From: Caulobacter sp. 602-1
Lineage (GTDB): Bacteria > Pseudomonadota > Alphaproteobacteria > Caulobacterales > Caulobacteraceae
Assembly: GCF_003931565.1 (NCBI RefSeq)
Contig: NZ_RRYI01000001.1
Location: forward strand, 62,001 to 126,000
Direction of reading: 5' to 3'
DNA length: 64,000 nucleotides
The notes beneath the pieces were generated by a model, which saw only the letters and a list, made by a program, of their open reading frames with translations, did no database searches and was not told where the DNA came from. This document shows positions 55,596-63,916 of the stretch, in pieces. Position numbers and translations under genes: made by a program. The first letter of the stretch is position 1, and each line of letters starts with the position of its first letter.

Positions 55596-56864
55596 ATGAC
55601 CACGATCCTCCGCACCCTGCCCAATGGCGTTCGCGTCGTCTGTGACCCGATGCCGGGTCTTGAAACCCTGGCCCTTTCCGTCGTCGCGGGGCGCGGGGCG
55701 GCCTATGAGGATCCGGCGCGGTCGGGCTGGTCGCACCTCTTGGAGCACATGGTGTTCAAGGGCGCGGGCGGCCGTTCGGCCCGCGACATCGTCGAGGTCA
55801 TCGAGAATCAGGGCGGCTCGATCAACGCCGCCACCGGCTATGAGCGCACCAGTTTCCAGGTCCGGGCGCTGAAGGGCGGACTGGACCTGGGCATGGACGT
55901 CATCGCCGACCTGGTCCGCCGCCCGACGCTCGATCCCGCCGATCTGACCCGCGAGAAGCAGGTCGTCGCCCAGGAGATCGCCGAGGCCGCCGACGCCCCC
56001 GACGATTATGTCTTCGACCTGATCCAGCGCGCCAGCTGGGGCGACCACCCGGTGGGCCGTCCGATCCTGGGCAGTGACGCGACGGTCGAAGCGGCGACGG
56101 TTGAGGCCCTGTCCGACTGGCGCGGCCAGCTCTACGCCGCCGACCGTCTGGTGATCAGCGCCACGGGCGCGGTCGACGAGGCCGAGCTGATGGCCGCCGC
56201 CGAGCGCGCGTTCGGCGATCTGCCGTCGACGCTCGGCGCGCCCGCGCCGCCGCCGGCGGCCTTCATCGGCGGCCCTCAGGCCGAGACCCGCAAGCTGGAG
56301 CAGGCGCATCTGGTGTTCATGCTGCCGGCCTGCGGCGCGCGCGAGCGGGACTATTTCGCCCTGCGCATCTTCGCCGAGACCCTGGGCGGCGGCATGTCTT
56401 CGCGTCTGTTCCAGGAAGCCCGCGAGAAGCGGGGCCTAGCCTACAATATCGACGCCTATGCCGACACCTACGCCGACCACGGGGCGCTGGGCGTCTATGC
56501 CGGTTGCGCGGCCGGCGACGCGGTCGAGACCGCCAAGGTCTGCGCCGAGGAACTGGTCAAGCTGGTCGAGCGCATCGACGACGCCGAACTGGCCCGCGCC
56601 AAGGCTCAGCTGAAGGCGCACATGTTCATGGCCCGCGAGCAGCCGCTGTCGCGCGCGGAGCAGGGGGCCGGGCAGGTCCTGCTGTTCGACCGCCTCTATC
56701 CGACATCGGAGCTCGCGGCCGAGGTCGACGCGGTGACCCCCGCCGACGTCGCGCGCCTGGGTCGGCGCCTCTTGGCCGGTCAGGCCGCCACCGCCGTGCT
56801 CGGCGCCAAGTCGGCGCTGAAGGCCGGCGAGGCGTTCAGCAAGGCGTTGTCCTCCAAGGCCTGA
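55596..56864 (+). CDS. M16 zinc peptidase (mitochondrial processing peptidase-like)
   Basis: 422 residues. The inverted zinc motif is His47-x-x-Glu50-His51 (HLLEHMVF), with the distal Glu in REKQVVAQEIAEA. The second, non-catalytic M16 domain follows (LAYNIDAYADTYADHGALGVY). This single-chain cytoplasmic type is the bacterial relative of mitochondrial processing peptidase. 46 nt after thrC on the same strand. Confidence 0.94.
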   Translation: MTTILRTLPNGVRVVCDPMPGLETLALSVVAGRGAAYEDPARSGWSHLLEHMVFKGAGGRSARDIVEVIENQGGSINAATGYERTSFQVRALKGGLDLGMDVIADLVRRPTLDPADLTREKQVVAQEIAEAADAPDDYVFDLIQRASWGDHPVGRPILGSDATVEAATVEALSDWRGQLYAADRLVISATGAVDEAELMAAAERAFGDLPSTLGAPAPPPAAFIGGPQAETRKLEQAHLVFMLPACGARERDYFALRIFAETLGGGMSSRLFQEAREKRGLAYNIDAYADTYADHGALGVYAGCAAGDAVETAKVCAEELVKLVERIDDAELARAKAQLKAHMFMAREQPLSRAEQGAGQVLLFDRLYPTSELAAEVDAVTPADVARLGRRLLAGQAATAVLGAKSALKAGEAFSKALSSKA

Positions 56865-56898
56865 CATTGGAAGGTGAGGGCGTGATTCAGACCGAGCG

Positions 56899-57483
56899 TT
56901 GTCCTTGTCCGCCCTGCTCCCATTCCTGAAGACCCGCCCCCGTCTCCAGTTGGAGGGTCGCGCCGTCTATCTGCGGCCGCCGCTTCCGCGGGACCATCAC
57001 GCCTGGGCGGCCCTGCGCGCCAAGTCCCGTTCCTTTCTCGAGCCCTGGGAGCCGACCTGGCCCGAGCACGACCTGACCCGCGCCGCCTTTCGGGCCCGAC
57101 TCGCCGCCTATGCCCGCGAATTGGAGCTGGGGGAGGCGTATCCGTTCTTCATCTTCCGTCGGTCCGATGACGTTCTGGTCGGCGCCGTGCGACTTTTCCA
57201 CGTGCGACGTGGCGTCGCTCAGACAGGCTCGATTGGATATTGGATAGGTCAGTCCTTTACGCGGCAAGGCCTGATGAGCGACGCCGTTCAGGCGGTGATC
57301 CGCTTTGCTTTCACGGGTCTGGGCCTCCACAGACTTGAAGCCGCGTGCATGCCGCAGAACGCCGCCTCGGCCGCCCTGTTATTGAAATGTGGGTTTTCCG
57401 AGGAAGGATATGCGCCCGCTTATTTGAAAATTAACGGCGGTTGGCGAGATCATCGTTTGTTCGGCATGGTCGCGCCCGAGTAG
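56899..57483 (+). CDS. RimJ/RimL-type GNAT acetyltransferase
   Basis: 194 residues. RPPLPRDHHAWAALRAKSRSFLEPWEP opens the domain, acetyl-CoA loop FTRQGLMSDAVQAVIRFAF, and LGLHRLEAACMPQNAASAALLLKCGF closes it, as in RimJ, which acetylates ribosomal protein S5. The only in-frame starts are TTG codons at 56899 or 56905, since an in-frame TGA lies at 56875-56877. GGTGAGGG at 56873-56880 is the nearest ribosome binding sequence. Confidence 0.9.
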   Translation: MSLSALLPFLKTRPRLQLEGRAVYLRPPLPRDHHAWAALRAKSRSFLEPWEPTWPEHDLTRAAFRARLAAYARELELGEAYPFFIFRRSDDVLVGAVRLFHVRRGVAQTGSIGYWIGQSFTRQGLMSDAVQAVIRFAFTGLGLHRLEAACMPQNAASAALLLKCGFSEEGYAPAYLKINGGWRDHRLFGMVAPE

Positions 57484-57518
57484 CGCCGCGGCCCGACCGA
57501 CGAGTTTTTGGGACGGGC

Positions 57519-59186
57519 ATGTCTTTCAAGGCCACTGAACGACGGATCTGGGACACGACCGCCACGCTCGAGGCGTTGGGCGCGGCCGATGTCGCGCTGT
57601 GGATCTGGGAGCCCGAAGCCGATCGCCTGCGCCTGAACGGCGCCGCCCGCGCTCTGGGCCTGGGGCCGCTGGCCCCTGAGTGTTCTTCCGCCGCCTTCCG
57701 GGCGCTCGCCTTGCCCCAGGACCGCGCCCAGGCCGAGGAAGTTCTCAAGATGCGCGAGCCGGGCTGCGAGGTCGTCGCCCGCTTTCGTGTGCGCGGCGGC
57801 GAGACCTGCCTGTGGCGGGGCGTGTGGCTGGAGGAGGGCGTTCGCGCCGCCGGCGTCGTCGCCCCCGAAACGAAATTCTCGGCCTCGGAGCGCTGCGAGC
57901 TCACGGGCCTGCTGGATCGCCGCAGTTTCATCGCCCGCGCCCGCGAGCGCCTGCATCAGGACGGGGTTCACGAGTTGGTCGTCGCCGACCTGGATCGCTT
58001 GCGCCGCCTGAATGAGGCCCTTGGCCATGAGCGCGCCGACCTTGTTCTGGCCGCCCTCGGTTCGCGCCTGGCCGCCTCGTTCCCGGGCGACGCCCTGCTG
58101 GGCCGCATCGGCGAGGACGAGTTCGCCGTGCTGTGCGCGCCCAAGGGCTACGAGCCGGCCGAGATGCTGCGCTCGGCTCTGGAGCAGCCGCTGCGCGTGG
58201 CCGGGTTCGACATCCATCCGACCCTGTCGATCGGGGCGGTCTCCGCCGAAGGCGGTCTGGACGCGCCGGACGCCTGCGAACTGCTGCGTCGCGCTGAACT
58301 GGCCGTCGAGGCCGCCGCCGCCGCGGGCCGTGGCGGGGCCGCCGCCTACGGCCGTTCTATGGAAACCGACGGCCTCTCGCGTCTGGCCCTGGAGGCCGAC
58401 CTGCGCGGCGCCATCGCTCGGGGCGAGATCAAGCCGTACTTCCAGCCCGTGGTACGCCTGTCGACCGGGGCCTTGTCGGGCTTCGAGGCCCTGGCCCGCT
58501 GGATCCACCCGCGCCGGGGCATGCTGCCGCCGGACGAGTTCCTGCCGCTGATCGAAGAGATGGGGCTGATGAGCGAGCTCGGGGCGCACATGATGCACAC
58601 CGCCGCCAAGCAGCTGGCCACGTGGCGCGACAGCCATCCGGCGATGGGCGCCCTGACCGTCAGCGTCAACCTGTCGACCGGCGAGATCGACCGTCCCGGC
58701 CTTGTCACCGATGTGGCCGAGACCTTGCGCGTCAATCGCCTGCCGCGCGGCGCCCTGAAGCTGGAAGTGACCGAAAGCGACATCATGCGCGACCCCGAGC
58801 GGGCCGCCGTGATCCTGAAGACCCTGCGCGACGCCGGCGCCGGCCTGGCGCTGGATGATTTCGGCACGGGCTTCTCGTCGCTGTCCTATCTGACCCGGCT
58901 GCCGTTCGACACGCTGAAGATCGACCGCTACTTCGTCCGGACCATGGGCTCCAACGCCGGCTCGGCCAAGATCGTGCGCTCGGTCGTCAAGCTGGGCCAG
59001 GATCTGGATCTCGAAGTCGTGGCCGAGGGCGTCGAGAACGCCGAGATGGCCCACGCCCTGCAGTCGCTGGGCTGCGACTATGGCCAGGGCTTCGGCTATG
59101 CTCCGGCGCTGTCGCCGCAGGAAGCCGAGGTCTACCTCAACGAAGCCTATGTCGATGGCGCCGCGCCGGTGAAGGCGCGCGGCTAG
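57519..59186 (+). CDS. pdeA: Cyclic di-GMP phosphodiesterase, degenerate GGDEF-EAL (PdeA type)
   Basis: 555 residues: a PAS-like N-terminal domain (about 15-115), a GGDEF domain with GEDEF at 198-202 in place of GGDEF, and an EAL domain (GFEALARW at 322-329, EVTESDIM, LDDFGTGFSSL, VAEGVENAE). The GEDEF-EAL layout, length and neighbourhood match CC3396/PdeA of Caulobacter crescentus, whose EAL activity is raised by GTP binding to GEDEF. It ends in ARG; from memory the C-terminal RG is needed for ClpXP/CpdR-dependent destruction of PdeA in the cell cycle. Confidence 0.9.
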   Translation: MSFKATERRIWDTTATLEALGAADVALWIWEPEADRLRLNGAARALGLGPLAPECSSAAFRALALPQDRAQAEEVLKMREPGCEVVARFRVRGGETCLWRGVWLEEGVRAAGVVAPETKFSASERCELTGLLDRRSFIARARERLHQDGVHELVVADLDRLRRLNEALGHERADLVLAALGSRLAASFPGDALLGRIGEDEFAVLCAPKGYEPAEMLRSALEQPLRVAGFDIHPTLSIGAVSAEGGLDAPDACELLRRAELAVEAAAAAGRGGAAAYGRSMETDGLSRLALEADLRGAIARGEIKPYFQPVVRLSTGALSGFEALARWIHPRRGMLPPDEFLPLIEEMGLMSELGAHMMHTAAKQLATWRDSHPAMGALTVSVNLSTGEIDRPGLVTDVAETLRVNRLPRGALKLEVTESDIMRDPERAAVILKTLRDAGAGLALDDFGTGFSSLSYLTRLPFDTLKIDRYFVRTMGSNAGSAKIVRSVVKLGQDLDLEVVAEGVENAEMAHALQSLGCDYGQGFGYAPALSPQEAEVYLNEAYVDGAAPVKARG

Positions 59187-59794
59187 GCCCGGCCCGCCGT
59201 CGCCGACAGGTGGTCGGCGGTGATCCCCAGTTTGGCTAGGGCCCGCGTCCACTTGTGTTCGTGGTCCTCGTCGAACAGCAGGTCCTCGTCGGCGTCGCAG
59301 ATCAGCCAGACATTGTCGCGCAGCTCCTGTTCCAGCTGTCCGGGACCCCAGCCGGCATAGCCGAGCGCCAGGATCGCCCTGCGCGGGCGATTGGCGCTGG
59401 CCATGGCGTCCAGGACGTCGCGGGTGGCGGTCAGGCCCAGGCCGTCGGCCACCGGCAGGGTCGAGTCCGGCGAGGTGAAGTCGTCGGTGTGCAAGACAAA
59501 GCCGCGCTCGCGTTCCAGAGGCCCGCCTAGCAACACAAGATCGCTCGGAGCCTGGATCCGCGACTTCACGCCCAGGCGCGCCAGCAGTTCGAACACGGTC
59601 AGGCCTTCCACCGGACGGTTGACCGCCAGACCCATGGCCTGCTCCTCGTCATGGGCGCACAGATAGAGCACGGCGCGCTCGAAGCGCGGGTCCTCGATGC
59701 CGGGCATGGCCACCAGGAGCCGTCCGATCAGGAAATCGCCGTCCTCGTCGTCATGGGGCTCTTCGTCGATGAAGCTGTCCATGAGATAGAGCAT
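59183..59794 (-). CDS. YqgE/AlgH family protein
   Basis: 203 residues. Family stretches are FLIGRLLVAMPGIEDPRFERAV, VLLGGPLERERGFVLHTDD and LALGYAGWGPGQLEQEL. Conserved in proteobacteria, of unknown function. An acidic N-terminus (IDEEPHDDEDGDF) precedes the domain. The ATG at 59792-59794 follows GAAGG; ATG 59780-59782 is an alternative. Stop shared with pdeA by 4 nt. Confidence 0.92.
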   Translation of the reverse strand: MLYLMDSFIDEEPHDDEDGDFLIGRLLVAMPGIEDPRFERAVLYLCAHDEEQAMGLAVNRPVEGLTVFELLARLGVKSRIQAPSDLVLLGGPLERERGFVLHTDDFTSPDSTLPVADGLGLTATRDVLDAMASANRPRRAILALGYAGWGPGQLEQELRDNVWLICDADEDLLFDEDHEHKWTRALAKLGITADHLSATAGRA

Positions 59795-59911
59795 TGGCCT
59801 TCGTCGCGACGGTTTCAAGTCGTCGAACGTTTCAAAGCGTGCTTGGCGTCCGCTCTCGCGAGGGATATTCGAGCAGGCGCGATTTCACACGCACACGAGG
59901 AAACACGGCCC

Positions 59912-60394
59912 ATGGCGATCAAGGTTGGCGACACGCTGCCCGCGGCGACTTTCATGACCAGCACGGCCGAAGGGCCGGCGCCGATCACCAGCGACGACAT
60001 CTTCAAGGGCAAGACCGTCGCCCTGTTCGCCGTTCCCGGCGCCTTCACCCCCACCTGCTCGGCCAAGCACCTGCCGGGCTTCAAGGAAAAGGCCGCCGAA
60101 CTCAAGGCCAAGGGCGTCGATACGATCGCCTGCGTCTCGGTCAACGACGTCTTCGTGATGAAGGCCTGGGGCAAGGACCAGGGCATCGACGGCGAGGTTC
60201 TGCTGCTGGCCGACGGCAATGGCGACTTCACCCGCGCGATCGGTCTGGACTTCGACGGCTCGAAGTTCGGCATGGGCCCGCGCTCGCAGCGCTATTCGCT
60301 GATCGCCAAGGACGGCGTCGTGACCCAGCTGAACGTCGAAGAAGCCGGCCAGTTCAAGGTCTCGTCGGCCGAGTACCTGCTCGAGCAGCTTTAA
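59912..60394 (+). CDS. Peroxiredoxin (Prx5/hybrid type)
   Basis: 160 residues starting at MAIKVGDTLP. The peroxidatic cysteine is Cys49 in VPGAFTPTCS; the VSVNDVFVMKAWGKDQ and GPRSQRYSLIAKDG segments are typical of the Prx5 group, which reduces organic and hydrogen peroxides with glutathione/glutaredoxin. GAGGAAA at about 59897-59903 precedes the ATG. Ends at a bidirectional terminator shared with the OhrR-type regulator gene. Confidence 0.94.
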   Translation: MAIKVGDTLPAATFMTSTAEGPAPITSDDIFKGKTVALFAVPGAFTPTCSAKHLPGFKEKAAELKAKGVDTIACVSVNDVFVMKAWGKDQGIDGEVLLLADGNGDFTRAIGLDFDGSKFGMGPRSQRYSLIAKDGVVTQLNVEEAGQFKVSSAEYLLEQL

Positions 60395-60400
60395 GACCCG

Positions 60401-60429
60401 AAGGGCGCGGCGGTCCCGCCGCGCCCCTT
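60401..60429. terminator. Bidirectional terminator between peroxiredoxin and regulator
   Basis: AAGGGCGCGGCG (60401-60412) and CGCCGCGCCC (60417-60426) followed by CTT make a GC-rich stem with a 4-nt loop. It overlaps the stop codon of the convergent regulator gene. T tracts are short on both sides. Confidence 0.55.
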
Positions 60430-60886
60430 ACGCCCGCGCGATCGCTTCGTGCAGCGCCTGGATTCGCTTGTTGAGCGCGCCCAGATCCTCGCCTTCCATG
60501 CCCGACCGCTCGAGCAGGGCGTCGTTCAGGCATCCCGAGCGGCCCAGGAGCGCGCGTCCGGCTTCTGTCATTGTCACCTCGACCCGGCGCTCGTCCTCGA
60601 GTCCGCGCCGCCGCGCGACCAGGCCGGCGGCCTCCAGCCGTTTGACCAGCGGCGTGACGGTGCTGGATTCAAGGTCCAGGCGTTCGGCAATGCCGCCGAT
60701 CGTGATCCCTCCTCCTTTGCCTTCAGGCGCCTCGCCCAGCACGTTCAGCACCAGGTACTGCGGATAGGTCAGGCCCAGGGCGTCGAGCAGGGGCTTGTAG
60801 GCGCGCGTGATCGCCATGCTTGTGGCGTAGAGCGTGAAGCAGATCTGCTGGTCCAGCGGGCGCGGAGGCGGGGTCTTCGTCGTCAT
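60428..60886 (-). CDS. OhrR-type MarR-family regulator
   Basis: 152 residues with a MarR winged helix (ALGLTYPQYLVLNVLGEA, AERLDLESSTVTPLVKRLEAAGLV, DERRVEVTMTEAG). Cys16 in LDQQICFTLYATS is at the place of the peroxide-sensing cysteine of OhrR, and a second cysteine (SGCLND) lies near residue 117, as in two-Cys OhrR. The ATG at 60884-60886 follows AAGGA. It is divergent from a secreted hydrolase and the shared gap contains three copies of a palindromic site, so it probably controls both genes in response to organic peroxides. Confidence 0.9.
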   Translation of the reverse strand: MTTKTPPPRPLDQQICFTLYATSMAITRAYKPLLDALGLTYPQYLVLNVLGEAPEGKGGGITIGGIAERLDLESSTVTPLVKRLEAAGLVARRRGLEDERRVEVTMTEAGRALLGRSGCLNDALLERSGMEGEDLGALNKRIQALHEAIARA

Positions 60887-60907
60887 GATCCTTCTTACCA
60901 CGAAAAA

Positions 60908-60991
60908 TGATATCACGATAAATAAATTGCTGGACAGGCCCGCGGCGGCGCCTTAGACCGGTTCTCATTATCGCGATAACAATTATCGCGA
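60908..60991. promoter_or_regulatory. Three operator-like sites TTATCGCGATAA
   Basis: A perfect 12-bp palindrome TTATCGCGATAA (60968-60979), a direct repeat TTATCGCGA (60983-60991), and an imperfect copy ATATCACGATAA near 60910-60921. They lie between the divergent OhrR-type gene and the hydrolase gene, one near each start. Confidence 0.7.
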
Positions 60992-61012
60992 GCAAGAAAT
61001 GAGGGTTGATCC

Positions 61013-61990
61013 GTGAGCCAGTCGAACCAAGCTTCCCGTCGCGGCGTGATGACCGCCGGCTTCGGTCTCGCCGCCGTGGCGGCCGCCTCGCTGGGCCAGA
61101 ACGCCCAAGCCGCGACCCCGAAGGCCGGCGCCGCGCCGCGCGCCGCCAACAGAGCCCAGAGCGGCTTCGTCACCACCAAGGACGGCGTCCAGATCTTTTA
61201 CAAGGACTGGGGCCCGAAGGACGCCCAGCCGGTGGTCTTCCACCACGGCTGGCCGCTCAGCGCCGACGACTGGGACGCCCAGATGATGTTCTTCCTGGGC
61301 AAGGGCTATCGCGTCATCGCCCATGACCGTCGGGGTCATGGCCGCTCGACCCAGACCGATACGGGCAACGAGATGGACACCTACGCCGCCGACGTCATCG
61401 CCTTGACCGATCATCTGGACTTGAAGAACGCCATCCACGTCGGCCACTCGACCGGCGGCGGCGAGGCCATCCACTACGCCGCCCGCGCCAAGCCCGGCCG
61501 GGTGGCCAAGGTAGTGCTGATCGGCGCCGTGCCGCCGATCATGCTGAAGACGCCGGCCAACCCTGGCGGCCTGCCGATCGAGGTGTTCGACGGCTTCCGC
61601 TCCGCCCTGCTGGCCAATCGCGCCCAGTTCTTCCGCGACATCCCCGAAGGCCCGTTCTACGGCTTCAATCGTCCGGGCGCGAAAGTCAGCCAGGGCCTGA
61701 TCGACAACTGGTGGCGCCAGGGCATGACCGGCGGCGCCAAGGCCCACTACGACTGCATTAAGGCCTTCTCGGAAACCGACTTCACCGACGACCTGAAGAA
61801 GGTCGATGTGCCGGTTCTGATCCTGCACGGCGAGGACGACCAGATCGTCCCGGTCGCCGACAGCGCCCATCTGGCCATCAAGCTGGTGAAGAAGGGCACG
61901 CTGAAGACCTATCCGGGCCTGCCGCACGGTATGGCCTCGACCCACCCGGAGATCATCAACGCCGACCTGCTGGCCTTCTTCAAGGCTTAG
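61013..61990 (+). CDS. Exported alpha/beta hydrolase (non-heme chloroperoxidase/esterase type)
   Basis: 325 residues. Starts at GTG 61013 with GAGGG about 8 nt upstream. The N-terminus has a twin-arginine-like signal ([19 protein letters not shown], then AQA), so export through Tat is possible. The hydrolase core: [12 protein letters not shown], nucleophile Ser146 (GHSTGGGE), Asp in [10 protein letters not shown] and His in [15 protein letters not shown] is typical of the cofactor-free haloperoxidase/arylesterase group, some of which make peracids. Divergent from the OhrR-type regulator. Confidence 0.9.
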   Translation: MSQSNQASRRGVMTAGFGLAAVAAASLGQNAQAATPKAGAAPRAANRAQSGFVTTKDGVQIFYKDWGPKDAQPVVFHHGWPLSADDWDAQMMFFLGKGYRVIAHDRRGHGRSTQTDTGNEMDTYAADVIALTDHLDLKNAIHVGHSTGGGEAIHYAARAKPGRVAKVVLIGAVPPIMLKTPANPGGLPIEVFDGFRSALLANRAQFFRDIPEGPFYGFNRPGAKVSQGLIDNWWRQGMTGGAKAHYDCIKAFSETDFTDDLKKVDVPVLILHGEDDQIVPVADSAHLAIKLVKKGTLKTYPGLPHGMASTHPEIINADLLAFFKA

Positions 61991-62009
61991 GTCTGAACGC
62001 GAAAAAGCC

Positions 62010-62052
62010 GTGTCATCCCGGCCGGCGCAGCCGATCCGGGATGATACGTTTT
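62010..62052. terminator. Bidirectional terminator between hydrolase and acyl-CoA dehydrogenase
   Basis: GTGTCATCCCGG (62010-62021) pairs with CCGGGATGATAC (62036-62047) with one G-T pair. GTTTTG follows on the plus strand and GGCTTTTTCG on the minus strand. Confidence 0.8.
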
Positions 62053-62056
62053 GTTG

Positions 62057-63814
62057 TCAGGCCCCCAGCACGTCCGGCGTCATCGCCTCAAGGTCGGCCG
62101 CGCCGAGCATGACGCCGGCCGCCGCGCCGGGAACCTGAGCCAGCACACTCTCGGCGAACACGCGGGCCAGGGCCCGCTTGCTGTCGGCCCAGGCTGCGTC
62201 GGCCTCGCCCGAGGCCGCCAGCGCCCCCTTAGCCAGCATCCACCCGCCGACGACGTCGCCCAGCAGTTTCAGATAGGCCGTGGCGCCGGAGAGGGCGTCC
62301 GGCATCGACTTGGCGCGGCGCTCGACCAGCCAGGCGGTAGCCGAGGCGGCGGCGTCGAGGGCGGCGCCCAGGCGCAGGCCGACGGCCTTCAACTCCGAAG
62401 CGTTCAGGGCGTCGATGGTGTCGCGGATGTCGTCCATCAGGTCGGCCACGGCCTGGCCCTCTCCCATGGAGAGCTTGCGGCCGACCAGGTCGATGGCCTG
62501 GATTCCGTTGGTCCCCTCGTAGATCGGGGCGATGCGGGCGTCGCGATAGTGCTGGGCCGCGCCGGTCTCCTCGATGAAGCCCATGCCGCCGTGGATCTGT
62601 ACGCCTTGCGAGGCCACCCAGACGCCGACATCGGTCGACCAGGCCTTGGCGATCGGAGTCAGCAGTTCCTCGCGCAGCTTGGCGCTCGCGCGGGTCGTCT
62701 CGTCGGCGGCGGCGCGCGACAGGTCGGCGGCGACGGCGGTCGACAGGCAGATGCCGCGCGCGGCTTCGATATGGGCCTTCATCAAGACGAGCGAGCGGCG
62801 CACGTCCGGATGGTCGAACAGGCGCGAGGGATAGGCGCCCGTCCAGGCCGAGCGGCCCTGGACGCGTTCCTGGCTGAAGTGCAGGGCCTGCTGGTAGGCG
62901 CGCTCGGCGATGGCCACGCCCTGGGCCCCGACCTGCAGACGGGCGGCGTTCATCATCACGAACATGTTCGGCAGGCCCTGGCCCAGGCCGCCGACCAGCT
63001 CGGCCTTGGCGCCCTCGAACAGCATCACGCAGGTGGGCGAGCCGTGGATGCCCAGCTTGTGCTCCAGCCCGCCGACACGCAGGGCGTTGGCCTCGCCCAG
63101 CTTGCCGTCCTCGTCGACCAGGACCTTGGGGGCCAGGAACAGCGAGACGCCCTTCACGCCGGGAGGGGCGTCGGGGGTGCGGGCCAGAACGAGGTGGACG
63201 ATGTTGTCGGCCGCGTCGTGGTCGCCCCAGGTGATGAAGATTTTCTGGCCGGTGATCTTCCAGCCGCCGTCGCCATCGGGGGTGGCCATCGTGGTCAGGG
63301 CGGCCAGGTCCGAGCCGGCCTGCGGCTCGGTCAGGTTCATCGTGCCGGTCCATTCGCCGGAGACCAGCCTGGGCAGGTAGGTGTGTTTCTGGCTGTCCGT
63401 TCCGCACAGCTCCAGGGCCTCGATGGCGCCCAGGCTGAGCATCGGGCAGAGGCCGAAGGCCATGTTCGACGCCTGAATCATCTCCAGCACCGCGACCTCG
63501 AGCGTCTTGGGCAGGCCCTGGCCGCCGTGCGCGACGGGCGCGGCCAGGCTGGTCCAGCCGCCCTGCGCGAACTGCTTGTAGGCGTCGGCGAAGCCGGGGG
63601 CGGAGCGGACCACGCCATTTTCCAGCTTGGCGCCGACCAGGTCGCCCTGACGGTTCAGCGGAGCCAGCACGTCGGCGGCGAAGGCGCCGGCCGCTTCCAG
63701 CACCGCCATGACCGTGTCGGCGTCCGCCTCTGGAAAGGCGTCGGCCAGCCGCCCGAAATCCGCCGCGTGCCGCAGCGAGAAGGCGAGGTCACGGACGGGC
63801 GCGCGATAGGTCAT
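62057..63814 (-). CDS. Acyl-CoA dehydrogenase (DmdC-like long form)
   Basis: 585 residues, longer than the usual 380-400, with an extra C-terminal helical domain from about residue 470. FAD and substrate motifs: MNLTEPQAGSDLAAL, KITGQKIFITWGDHD, and the catalytic Glu in IAPIYEGTNGIQAIDLVGRKL. This matches the DmdC/AidB-like branch (3-methylmercaptopropionyl-CoA dehydrogenases and relatives), whose natural substrates vary. The ATG at 63812-63814 is preferred to a TTG 9 nt upstream; GGAG lies 10 nt before it. Confidence 0.92.
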   Translation of the reverse strand: MTYRAPVRDLAFSLRHAADFGRLADAFPEADADTVMAVLEAAGAFAADVLAPLNRQGDLVGAKLENGVVRSAPGFADAYKQFAQGGWTSLAAPVAHGGQGLPKTLEVAVLEMIQASNMAFGLCPMLSLGAIEALELCGTDSQKHTYLPRLVSGEWTGTMNLTEPQAGSDLAALTTMATPDGDGGWKITGQKIFITWGDHDAADNIVHLVLARTPDAPPGVKGVSLFLAPKVLVDEDGKLGEANALRVGGLEHKLGIHGSPTCVMLFEGAKAELVGGLGQGLPNMFVMMNAARLQVGAQGVAIAERAYQQALHFSQERVQGRSAWTGAYPSRLFDHPDVRRSLVLMKAHIEAARGICLSTAVAADLSRAAADETTRASAKLREELLTPIAKAWSTDVGVWVASQGVQIHGGMGFIEETGAAQHYRDARIAPIYEGTNGIQAIDLVGRKLSMGEGQAVADLMDDIRDTIDALNASELKAVGLRLGAALDAAASATAWLVERRAKSMPDALSGATAYLKLLGDVVGGWMLAKGALAASGEADAAWADSKRALARVFAESVLAQVPGAAAGVMLGAADLEAMTPDVLGA

Positions 63815-63894
63815 GGCCGACAAACTCCAGAGGGGCGGCGATCTGTTTAGGCGGGGTGACGCAACGTCGCCAAGCCATCCCCGTCTTTATGGTG

Positions 63895-63916
63895 AAGATC
63901 ACGGTCTCGTGATCTT
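63895..63916. promoter_or_regulatory. 9-bp inverted repeat upstream of acyl-CoA dehydrogenase
   Basis: AAGATCACG (63895-63903), spacer GTCT, CGTGATCTT (63908-63916). It is about 80 nt upstream of the dehydrogenase start and suits a TetR-type operator. The rest of 63815-64000 shows no gene; the last bases may belong to the leader of a gene beyond the window. Confidence 0.55.
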
